Shown here piece by piece: positions 52,222 to 59,067 of a DNA stretch of 64,000 nucleotides (its first letter is position 1; every line of letters starts with the position of its first letter). The DNA is from FEB-10 sp963710645 (GTDB taxonomy: Bacteria > Acidobacteriota > Thermoanaerobaculia > Thermoanaerobaculales > Sulfomarinibacteraceae): assembly GCA_963710645.1 (NCBI GenBank), contig CAVQBD010000009.1:310001-374000 (forward strand). Direction: 5' to 3'. The position numbers and the translations under genes were made by a program. The notes under the pieces were generated by a model. That model had not been told where the DNA came from and did not search any database. It worked only from the letters and a program-made list of their open reading frames with translations.

Positions 52222-52245
52222 CCCCGCCCGCCCGGCGGGGTTTTT
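52222..52245 (+). terminator. Intrinsic terminator of nrdJ
   Basis: CCCCGCC at 52222-52228 pairs with GGCGGGG at 52234-52240 over a 5-base loop, and TTTTT follows at 52241-52245. It lies 35 bases past the stop codon. The stem is the GC core of the heptad element that continues downstream. Confidence 0.85.
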
Positions 52246-52323
52246 CGTTACACGTTCAACGTTAAACGTTGAGGGTTCGGGAATCCCGTGCTTTCCGGGT
52301 GGGCGGGGGAACGTTCAACGTGT
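52246..52323. repeat. Heptad array element with GTTCAAC/GTTGAAC arms
   Basis: Left array CGTTACA, CGTTCAA, CGTTAAA, CGTTGAG at 52246-52273, GC core with GGGTGGGCGGGGGA, right half ACGTTCA, ACGTGTA. The arms are in inverted orientation; the same heptamer type occurs at 40535-40562. Confidence 0.8.
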
Positions 52324-52362
52324 ACCTCTCTTGGCTTTCCTCACCTGATGGGGGGCTGCGGC

Positions 52363-53529
52363 CTATTCGGCGACGGTGATCGCCTCGCGTCGCTCCATGA
52401 ACATGTCGAGAATGGTGTCGGCATAGATTGCGAACGAAATGTCCTTATGGCTATGGGTCGAGGTGACCACTCCGCACAGTGCGCCGCTTTCGTCCACAAG
52501 CGGGCCACCGCTCGACCCGAAGTAGACCGTGGCATCGGTCTGGATGCTGTCGGCCCGGAGGGCCGAGATGACCCCGGTGGTGAAGCTGTGATCGAGCCCC
52601 ATGGGACTTCCCACCGCAAAGACCTTCTGGCCCACCTTGAGCTGCTGCCGCGGTTGGATCGCCAGCGGTCGGGCCCAACCGGTCAGACCGGGGACCACGA
52701 GCAGAGCGAGGTCGTGCCGCCGCGAGTAGAAGTCCAGAATGGCCGGCAACTGGACGCCTCCCTCCAGCTCGGCCTCGAAACACAGCCCGTGTCCCTCGGG
52801 CACCTCGTGGTAGACCACGTGCCGGTTTGTCAGGATGTAGAGTTGTCCGACTTCGTCCCATCCGATCACCGCACCGGATCCATTCCCCTGCTCGGCACCA
52901 TCCACCAAGACGTTCACGGTCACCACCGAGCTACGGATCAGGTCATAGAGATCGTCGGAATCCAACTCCGGTCGGTCGGGGGCCGCCGCCTCCACTGCCA
53001 CATCCTGAAAGAACTGCGCCTCGACCGGGGGGAAGACCGGTTCCTGCTGCCGCAGCACGCCCATGAACACCACGGCCGCGATGACACCCATCAGCAGCAC
53101 CGCCAGCACCACCCGACGCCGCCAAGTGGCTTTCCACAACAACCGCCGGAACGACCAGAAACCCACGCCACAGAGCTTCCTGATTTCTGCCAAAAAACGA
53201 AGCTCGCGGTGCGACAGGCGGCGGTCGCTCGACAAGAGGGCGACGCATCGGTCGAAGAGATCTCGCTTGTCGGCGTCTTCGAGCCCTCCGATCCCAACCA
53301 GAAGTTCGTGCCGATTGACGTCCTGGAGCAGGGCCATTTTTCGCAGCTCTGCCCGTTCATCCTCGCTGTGGGCGATCTTGTTGATCATATGGCTCAGATG
53401 ATCGCGCTCGGCTGCCATCATTTTGCCGTCCGCCCACAGGGCCGCGACACAGGTCTTGAATATGAGAATGCGGGGGTCGAACTCCGGTTGGGATTCCCGG
53501 TCCTGACTGCCTTCTTCGATGTCGATCAC
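52363..53529 (-). CDS. TerB-like domain fused to a membrane helix and trypsin-like protease
   Basis: 388 residues; the start is a GTG at 53529 with GGGGGAA upstream. Residues 15-125 are helical and TerB-like (VAALWADGKMMAAERDHLSHMI, then RDLFDRCVALLSSDRRLSHRELRFL). Residues 139-158 form a membrane helix (RVVLAVLLMGVIAAVVFMGV). From about 195 the chain is an HtrA/S1C-type protease fold: LTNRHVV (His 237), RHDLALL (Asp 273) and TVYFGSSGGPLVD (Ser 340). The oxyanion motif is GSSGGP, a change from the usual GNSGGP. The order implies a cytosolic TerB domain and a periplasmic protease, an unusual fusion. It is possibly stress-linked; family roles of TerB include tellurite and membrane stress. No PDZ domain is present. 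Confidence 0.8.
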   Translation of the reverse strand: MIDIEEGSQDRESQPEFDPRILIFKTCVAALWADGKMMAAERDHLSHMINKIAHSEDERAELRKMALLQDVNRHELLVGIGGLEDADKRDLFDRCVALLSSDRRLSHRELRFLAEIRKLCGVGFWSFRRLLWKATWRRRVVLAVLLMGVIAAVVFMGVLRQQEPVFPPVEAQFFQDVAVEAAAPDRPELDSDDLYDLIRSSVVTVNVLVDGAEQGNGSGAVIGWDEVGQLYILTNRHVVYHEVPEGHGLCFEAELEGGVQLPAILDFYSRRHDLALLVVPGLTGWARPLAIQPRQQLKVGQKVFAVGSPMGLDHSFTTGVISALRADSIQTDATVYFGSSGGPLVDESGALCGVVTSTHSHKDISFAIYADTILDMFMERREAITVAE

Positions 53530-53680
53530 GGCGCTTCCCCCGCCCGGTTATAGCACAGGCTCTACCGGTCAGGGCATACCCGCCGTCATGAAAAAATATG
53601 CCAGGGTTGGGACGGGCGCGGCCGACGCCGCGACCCGCAGAACCATCGGCGGGCTGCGGCGCCCGTACGCCTCGGGGAGC

Positions 53681-54406
53681 TCAGCCCTCCCGGCCTCCGA
53701 GCAGGATGTCCTGAAACTCGTCCAGGTCCTTCCATCGTCCTTCCGCCGCCAGCTGTGCCTGGTCGGGCCAGGACTTCGGATCGGCGATCCGGAACCGATC
53801 GCCGCCCTGATCGAGGATCGTCTGGAGTTTCGAGACCGGGCACTCCGCCACCTCGGACCAGGTCGTCAGACCAGCGTCGTTCAATGCCTTTTCGATTTTG
53901 GGTCCGATGCCCTCGATCAGCTTGAGGTCGTCGCCCGCCTCAGGCGCGGGCGCGACTCCAGCGCCACGCCCAGCGATCAGGAGATCCTGGAGCTCATCGA
54001 GTTCTTGCCAGCGCCCCTCGGCCGCCAGCTTCGCCTGATCCGGCCAGGACGTGGGATCAGCGAGGCGAAACCGGTCTCCGCCCTGGTCGAGTATCCCCTG
54101 GAGATTGTCCGCGGAACTCGCGGCCAGCACGACCCAAGTCCTGACTCCCTGGTCCTTCAAGAGTCTCTCGATCTTGGGGCCGATGCCCTCGATCCTGGTG
54201 AGATCGTCTTGATCCTTGGTTTCGGCCTTTAGCGGAATTGCAGCCAAAACGGGACTCGCAGCGTCGGCCTCGAGCCTCGCGATCTCGGCCTCGAGCTCCT
54301 CGATCTTCCGGTTGCACAACCAACCCCTGAGGAACCAACCCACCAGAAAGCCGAGCAACGCGGCGAACAACAGGCACAACAGTATCTGACCAATCAGATA
54401 TGACAT
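53681..54406 (-). CDS. Membrane-anchored tandem helix-hairpin-helix repeat protein
   Basis: 241 residues. The ATG (54404-54406) is immediately adjacent to the TAA of the OmpA-like gene and uses the GGAGG within it. Residues 5-25 form an N-terminal helix anchor (IGQILLCLLFAALLGFLVGW), then a short coiled coil. Two copies of an approximately 80-residue unit follow (67-147 and 159-239): each begins D-D-L..IEGIGPKIE (an HhH motif) and continues DQGGDRFRxADPxSWPDQAxLAAEGRW, about two-thirds identical. HhH motifs of this kind (DUF4332-like) are often near ribosomal or envelope genes; DNA binding is not expected in a periplasm-facing chain. Function unknown; probably part of the envelope cluster with the OmpA-like gene. 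Confidence 0.72.
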   Translation of the reverse strand: MSYLIGQILLCLLFAALLGFLVGWFLRGWLCNRKIEELEAEIARLEADAASPVLAAIPLKAETKDQDDLTRIEGIGPKIERLLKDQGVRTWVVLAASSADNLQGILDQGGDRFRLADPTSWPDQAKLAAEGRWQELDELQDLLIAGRGAGVAPAPEAGDDLKLIEGIGPKIEKALNDAGLTTWSEVAECPVSKLQTILDQGGDRFRIADPKSWPDQAQLAAEGRWKDLDEFQDILLGGREG

Positions 54407-55444
54407 TTAGTTCTCCTCCAAAACGTGGAACTCGGTGCGACGGTTCCGTTGCCGTCCTTCAGCAGTTTCGTTTGAAGCAATCGGGCTGGTCTCGCCGTAG
54501 CCGATCGTCACGAATCGTGCCACGTCGAGTCCGCCGGCAACCAGGTAATCCCTCACCGCCTCTGCCCGCCGAAGACTCAGACCCAGGTTGTACTCCTGCT
54601 TGGCCTGATTATCGGTGTGACCCCCAATGAGGACCTCACCCGGCGCCGCCCGTACCGCGGCCGCCACCTCGTCGAGCACATCCCGCCCATTGGCCGTCAG
54701 CTCGGCGCTGTCCGACGCGAACTCCACGACCTTTCCGCGAAGCCTCATGTCGAGGTCCAACTGGAGCCGTTCAAAATCATCAACGGGCTCCCGGACCTCG
54801 ATGAGATCCACAACATCGAAACCCGGAGTCAGCGCGGCCACCGTTCCTAGGATGCGATCCTCGGTGAGATCGCTCAACACGGTACCCTCGACGTGGGCGG
54901 TCCGTTCCGACAACGTGATGACGAGATCGCCCCGCCTCATGTTCAGGGCGTCAGTCAAGCGGCCCAGCCAGTCCGGCCACAGGCCGAGACTTGGATCGAC
55001 GGTGAGTTCGTCGATCACATTCCCCTCCCCCCATAGGCCCACCGCCCTGCTGACCAGTTCTGATCGCGCCTCTTCGCTGGGCACCGATCCCCGGAGGGTG
55101 AGCACCCGCCCCTGTTTGATCAACTCCAGCTGACCCGGCATGGCCTGCGCTATCACCCTCACGACGGGTACGGCTGCAACCTGGAGCCTGCTGTCGACCG
55201 TGCGGACACCCCTAACCGAGGTCGCCGTCTCACCGAGACGGGTTCGAACCTCGTCAGACGGCACGGTCCCGATCAGCGTGACATCGCGTCCGGACACTGA
55301 GAGCTCTCCATCAAAGCCCGCGGCCGTCAGCTCCGCGCCGGTTCTGGTCCAGATGTCCCCCTGAATTGCCGGAGCCCGGCAGAAGGCGCACAGGACGCAG
55401 AGCAACGCGAGTGCGATCAATCCCAGCAACACGATCCGACTCAT
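54407..55444 (-). CDS. BON-domain and OmpA-family protein
   Basis: 345 residues from an ATG at 55444 with GAGGAG upstream. A membrane-anchor or signal segment (IVLLGLIALALLCVLCAF) is followed by BON-like repeats (ELTAAGFDGELSVSGRDVTLIGTVPS and LELIKQGRVLTLRGSVPSEEAR) and, from about 235, an OmpA C-terminal domain: VVEFASDSAELTANGRDVLDEVA, VLIGGHTDNQAKQEYNLGLSLRRAEAVRDYL and RNRRTEF. The OmpA domain carries the TDN and R residues that bind peptidoglycan diaminopimelate. BON domains bind phospholipid membranes. The protein would thus link membranes with peptidoglycan. Translation is directly followed by the HhH repeat gene. Confidence 0.85.
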   Translation of the reverse strand: MSRIVLLGLIALALLCVLCAFCRAPAIQGDIWTRTGAELTAAGFDGELSVSGRDVTLIGTVPSDEVRTRLGETATSVRGVRTVDSRLQVAAVPVVRVIAQAMPGQLELIKQGRVLTLRGSVPSEEARSELVSRAVGLWGEGNVIDELTVDPSLGLWPDWLGRLTDALNMRRGDLVITLSERTAHVEGTVLSDLTEDRILGTVAALTPGFDVVDLIEVREPVDDFERLQLDLDMRLRGKVVEFASDSAELTANGRDVLDEVAAAVRAAPGEVLIGGHTDNQAKQEYNLGLSLRRAEAVRDYLVAGGLDVARFVTIGYGETSPIASNETAEGRQRNRRTEFHVLEEN

Positions 55445-55731
55445 AGATCACTCCTCGTAATTCGTCCGACGGACGCTTCTCAGCCCGGCGTCCGCCGGTT
55501 CGTCCTCGTGTGCGTGACCAACGGGTCGCGCAGACCCTTCGGCCATTTTGATCGTCTCTCTCATCTCGGATCGCAGAATTCTAGATTGATTCTCACCGTC
55601 TGTCCAGCCCGTCGGCAAGCGCTCCGGGGCGGGTTCACAGTCGTCGTGCTACGCTTCAACCACACCCCCATTCGCCGATTTTTCTACGGCAGGGGACGCG
55701 ATGCACACCCCTCGATCACGCGGAGGCGACC
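55445..55731 (+). promoter_or_regulatory. Spacer with candidate extended -10 for the TAXI gene
   Basis: TGCTACGCT at 55647-55655 fits TGnTAnnnT and lies 77 bases upstream of the ATG. CCGGCGTCCGCCGG at about 55486-55499 is a short palindrome. No heptad array is visible in this divergent spacer. Confidence 0.35.
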
Positions 55732-57069
55732 ATGGCCCACACCACCGAACACGACGTTGGATCATCGCTGTCATGGCCAGCCATCGGCGCGGCGATCATC
55801 GCGGTGGTCCTGATCGGTATTGGTCTGCTGGCCTACCGATCATTCTCCGAAGACGAAACAACGACCCAACTGGTCATCGCCACCGGCCCCGAATCGGGTA
55901 CATATCACGCCCTCGGTGTCGCCCTCGGGCGCATGCTGGAGTCCGAGAGCATCGTCGAGATCGCGACCGTTCGCTCCACCGAGGGCAGCGGCACCAATAT
56001 GGGGCTCATCGAGACCGAGGCCACCGACCTCGCCATCGTCCAGAGCGACACACCCACCCACGAAAACGCTCGACTGATCACCCGGCTCTACGACGAGGTC
56101 CTGCACATCCTGGTCGCGCGCGACAGGGCCGGCGAGATCCGGACAGTACACGACCTCGAGGGCCGTCGGGTTTCGCTTGGCGGCTACGGCAGCGGCACCC
56201 GCCAAGTGGCCGAAACAGTCCTCGGTCACTTCCGGGTCCATGTGGCCGAGGACCTGGCCATGGACCCGAGGCAGACGGTTGAGGCCCTGGATGAAGGATC
56301 CATCGACGCCGCATTTCTCCTGACCGCTATTCCCTCGTCCGCGGTGGAGCGCCTGGTGGAGGACGACTCGGTCCGCTTTCTCTCGCTCGGCAACGCCCAG
56401 GAGATCGGCAACGAGGCGGACGCACTCGCCCTCGTCTTTCCGGCACTTCACGCCACCACCATCCCCCGCTCCACCTACGCCACCCTTCCTGCCGATCCGG
56501 TGCGCACCATTGGCGTCAGAGCCCAGCTGATCGCGAACCGACACCTGAGTCCGGAGCTCGTGCGGCGGATCACCGAGGCGATCTTCCAGCAGCGGACCCA
56601 CCTCGCCGGAACGGACGGCGGCCTCGCAGTGGCCAAACGTGTCCATGAGCACTACGATCCCGGCTCGGTCAACCTCCCGTACCACCCCGGCGCGAAGGCC
56701 TATTACGAACGGTCCCAGCCTCCGTTCTTTGTGGAATACGCAGAGGCCATGAGCTTCGGATTGACTCTGCTCGTGGGCCTCTATTCGGGCTACATCGCGA
56801 TTCGCGAGTGGATGCGGCGCCGCCGCAAGAACCGGATCGACGAGTACTACATGGATGCCGTGGATAAGGCGATCGAGCCCGGAGAGACCGATCTCGACCT
56901 GCTCACCGAAAGGCGGCGCGCACTGATTGCATTGCGCCGCACGGCGTTCTCGGATCTGGTCGATGAGAAACTCGACGCCAACGAGTCGTTTGCGATCCTC
57001 CAGGAGTACATCAACGCCGAGCTCGAGACCATCGATCGCAGGGTTCGCAACGTCACCTCGTCGCGCTGA
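55732..57069 (+). CDS. TAXI family TRAP-type solute-binding protein, membrane-tethered
   Basis: 445 residues, ATG after GAGGCGACC. N-terminal helix AIGAAIIAVVLIGIGLLAY is probably an anchor. Residues 45-330 are the TAXI fold: LVIATGPESGTYHALGVALGRML, TVRSTEGSGTNMGLIETEATDLAIVQSD and GRRVSLGGYGSGTRQVAETVL. A second helix (MSFGLTLLVGLYSGYIAIREW, about 346-366) and a charged helical tail with a coiled coil follow, an unusual addition to this family. TRAP-TAXI binding proteins capture organic acids or other small molecules; the DctQ/M membrane subunits are absent here, so a sensory or orphan binding role is possible. Confidence 0.82.
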   Translation: MAHTTEHDVGSSLSWPAIGAAIIAVVLIGIGLLAYRSFSEDETTTQLVIATGPESGTYHALGVALGRMLESESIVEIATVRSTEGSGTNMGLIETEATDLAIVQSDTPTHENARLITRLYDEVLHILVARDRAGEIRTVHDLEGRRVSLGGYGSGTRQVAETVLGHFRVHVAEDLAMDPRQTVEALDEGSIDAAFLLTAIPSSAVERLVEDDSVRFLSLGNAQEIGNEADALALVFPALHATTIPRSTYATLPADPVRTIGVRAQLIANRHLSPELVRRITEAIFQQRTHLAGTDGGLAVAKRVHEHYDPGSVNLPYHPGAKAYYERSQPPFFVEYAEAMSFGLTLLVGLYSGYIAIREWMRRRRKNRIDEYYMDAVDKAIEPGETDLDLLTERRRALIALRRTAFSDLVDEKLDANESFAILQEYINAELETIDRRVRNVTSSR

Positions 57070-57101
57070 CCGTTCGCCGCTCCCGGTCCGCTCCAGCTGT
57101 T

Positions 57102-57137
57102 CCGAGTCCCGAGTCCCGCGTCCCGAGCCCCGAGTCA
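57102..57137. repeat. Heptad array (CCGAGTC)
   Basis: CCGAGTC, CCGAGTC, CCGCGTC, CCGAGCC, CCGAGTC in a row with a 7-bp step, then ACGGGGCTC. It lies in the 81-base space between the convergent TAXI and hutH genes. Confidence 0.85.
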
Positions 57138-57150
57138 CGGGGCTCTCTGC

Positions 57151-58647
57151 TCAACCCAACAGATCACTGAGACCTTCGACCAACTCGGTGGCCTGACGGA
57201 TATCCGGCGCCAGGAACCGGTCCTCCTCCAAACGGGGCACCTGTTCACGGAGGCGGGCGATGGCTTCCTCGAGCTTCACCGACGAGGTCAACGGTCGCTG
57301 GAACTCCACCCCCTGAGCTGCGGTCAGGTACTCCATGCCCAGCACCTGGCGCAGCAGATCCACGATGGACGCCAACTTGCGTGCGGACCAGGTGGACATG
57401 GAGACGTGGTCCTCCTGACCGGCGGAGGTGGGAATCGAGTCCACCGAGGCCGGGTGGGCCAAGGTCTTGCACTCGCTCACCAGAGCGGCGGCCGCCACCT
57501 GGACCATCATGAAGCCCGAATTGAGACCCGGTTCCGGCGAAAGAAACGCCGGCAGGCCCGACAGGGCGGCGTCCACCAGCCTCGCCTGACGTCGCTCCGA
57601 GATGGAGGCCAGATCGGTCAAGGCCGCCGCCAGATAGTCGAATGCCACGGCGAGGGGCGCGCCATGGAAATTCCCGCCTGACACCAGCCGGCCGTCGGCG
57701 AAGACCATGGGATTGTCGGTGGCAGAGTTGAATTCGATCTCGGCGACCCGGCGCACGTGTTCGAAGGCGTCACGAGCGGCGCCGTGGACCTGCGGTGAAC
57801 ACCGCAGGGAATAGGCGTCCTGGACCCTGCCGCAGTCTCTGTGGGACTCCCTGATCGCGGATCCCGTCATCAGTCTCGCGAGGTTTGCGGCGCAGACGCC
57901 CTGGCCCGGGTGGGGACGCGCTGCGTGCACGGCCGGATCAAATGCGGCGTCCGTGGCGGCGACCGCTTCGAGGGTCAGCGAACACACAACGTCAGCCGCA
58001 TCGAGGAGGCGCCCAGCCTCACCTAGGGCCAGACCCGCCACCGCAGCGGAGGTCTGGGTTCCGTTGATCAACGCGAGGCCCTCTTTCGCCTCGAGCGCGA
58101 AGGGCTCGAAACCGGCGCGGTCGAGAGCCTCCCCGCCGGCCATGCGTTCACCCCGGAAGAAGGCCTCGCCCTCACCCACCACCGGCAATGCGAGGTGGGC
58201 CAGCGGCGCCAGATCACCCGATGCCCCCACTGACCCCCTGCACGGCACCACCGGGTGAACCCCTGCGTTGAGCAGATCGACCACTCGTTCCACCAGCTCA
58301 ACCCGGCAGCCGGCATGGCCGGTAGCGAGGACATTGGCCCGCAGCAGCAGCATGGCCCGGACCACCGGTTCGGGGAACGGTTCCCCCACTCCACAGGCGT
58401 GGGAGCGGAGCAGATTGAGTTGGAGCCGCGTCAGTTGATCGGGCGGGATCCTGACCTCGGCGAGCTTGCCAAAGCCCGTGTTGACGCCGTACACCACCTC
58501 GCCTGAGCTGAGGATATGGTCAACCACCCTGCGAGCACCGGCCACTCGCTGACGCGCCCCGGCTTCCAGCTCCACCCGGGCGCCCGCCGCGACGGCCTCC
58601 ACATCGTCCAGGCCCAGGCTCCTGCCGTCGATCAATACTGTCGTCAC
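57151..58647 (-). CDS. hutH: Histidine ammonia-lyase
   Basis: 498 residues with start GTG at 58647: AAGGGAGA at 58654-58660 is 6 to 7 bases from this codon, whereas the upstream ATG at 58653 is too close to it. The MIO-forming Ala-Ser-Gly triad lies in VGASGDLAPLAHLAL (about residue 142 from this start). Other landmarks are YGVNTGFGKLAEV, LLRSHACGVGEPFP, LINGTQTSAAVAGLAL, QDAYSLRCSPQVHG and EFNSATDNPM. It deaminates histidine to urocanate. The usual hutU and hutI genes are not adjacent; the acyl-CoA-binding protein gene precedes it on the same strand. Confidence 0.93.
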   Translation of the reverse strand: MTTVLIDGRSLGLDDVEAVAAGARVELEAGARQRVAGARRVVDHILSSGEVVYGVNTGFGKLAEVRIPPDQLTRLQLNLLRSHACGVGEPFPEPVVRAMLLLRANVLATGHAGCRVELVERVVDLLNAGVHPVVPCRGSVGASGDLAPLAHLALPVVGEGEAFFRGERMAGGEALDRAGFEPFALEAKEGLALINGTQTSAAVAGLALGEAGRLLDAADVVCSLTLEAVAATDAAFDPAVHAARPHPGQGVCAANLARLMTGSAIRESHRDCGRVQDAYSLRCSPQVHGAARDAFEHVRRVAEIEFNSATDNPMVFADGRLVSGGNFHGAPLAVAFDYLAAALTDLASISERRQARLVDAALSGLPAFLSPEPGLNSGFMMVQVAAAALVSECKTLAHPASVDSIPTSAGQEDHVSMSTWSARKLASIVDLLRQVLGMEYLTAAQGVEFQRPLTSSVKLEEAIARLREQVPRLEEDRFLAPDIRQATELVEGLSDLLG

Positions 58648-58705
58648 CAACATCTCCCTTCAAACCGAGGGGCGGATTGCAGCGCGGCGCGTCAGCCCAT
58701 CGAGA

Positions 58706-58966
58706 TCAGCTGACCGCGTCGAACAACTCATCCACGCGGTCGATGTACAGCTGCATGGCCTCATCCGTGGCCACGCCGCGCAGACCGCTCCAAGCGTCGA
58801 ATTTCGCACGACCCACCATATCGAAGAGCCCGGGCCGCGAACCGGTCACGTCGCCGTCGGTCGACTGTTTGTACAAGGCGTAGAGTTCCAGCAGGACATC
58901 ATTGGGCTGGCTCGGCAGTTCACGGGATCGAAGAGCTGCTTCTTCGAAACGTTCCTTGAGATCCAT
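58706..58966 (-). CDS. Acyl-CoA-binding protein
   Basis: 86 residues; ATG at 58966 with CAGGAGGGAA upstream. The four-helix ACBP fold is clear: LKERFEEAALRSRELP, NDVLLELYALYKQSTDGDV, RPGLFDMVGRAKFDAWSGLRG with the invariant K..AW, and DEAMQLYIDRVDELFD. It binds long-chain acyl-CoA in the cytosol. ACBP is common in eukaryotes and found in only some bacteria. It lies 60 bases upstream of hutH on the same strand; a functional tie is not obvious. Confidence 0.9.
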   Translation of the reverse strand: MDLKERFEEAALRSRELPSQPNDVLLELYALYKQSTDGDVTGSRPGLFDMVGRAKFDAWSGLRGVATDEAMQLYIDRVDELFDAVS

Positions 58967-59011
58967 TGGTTTCCCTCCTGCCACCCGGATTGTACCCTCG
59001 CGCAGATTTCA

Positions 59012-59048
59012 AGAATGAGAAATGAGAAATGAGAAATGAGAAATTGAG
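59012..59048. repeat. Heptad array (GAAATGA)
   Basis: GAATGA, GAAATGA, GAAATGA, GAAATGA, GAAATTG with a 7-bp step, then GAGGATCGGGCGGGCAGG core. It lies between the DGC-like gene and the ACBP promoter. Confidence 0.85.
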
Positions 59049-59067
59049 GATCGGGCGGGCAGGAGGT

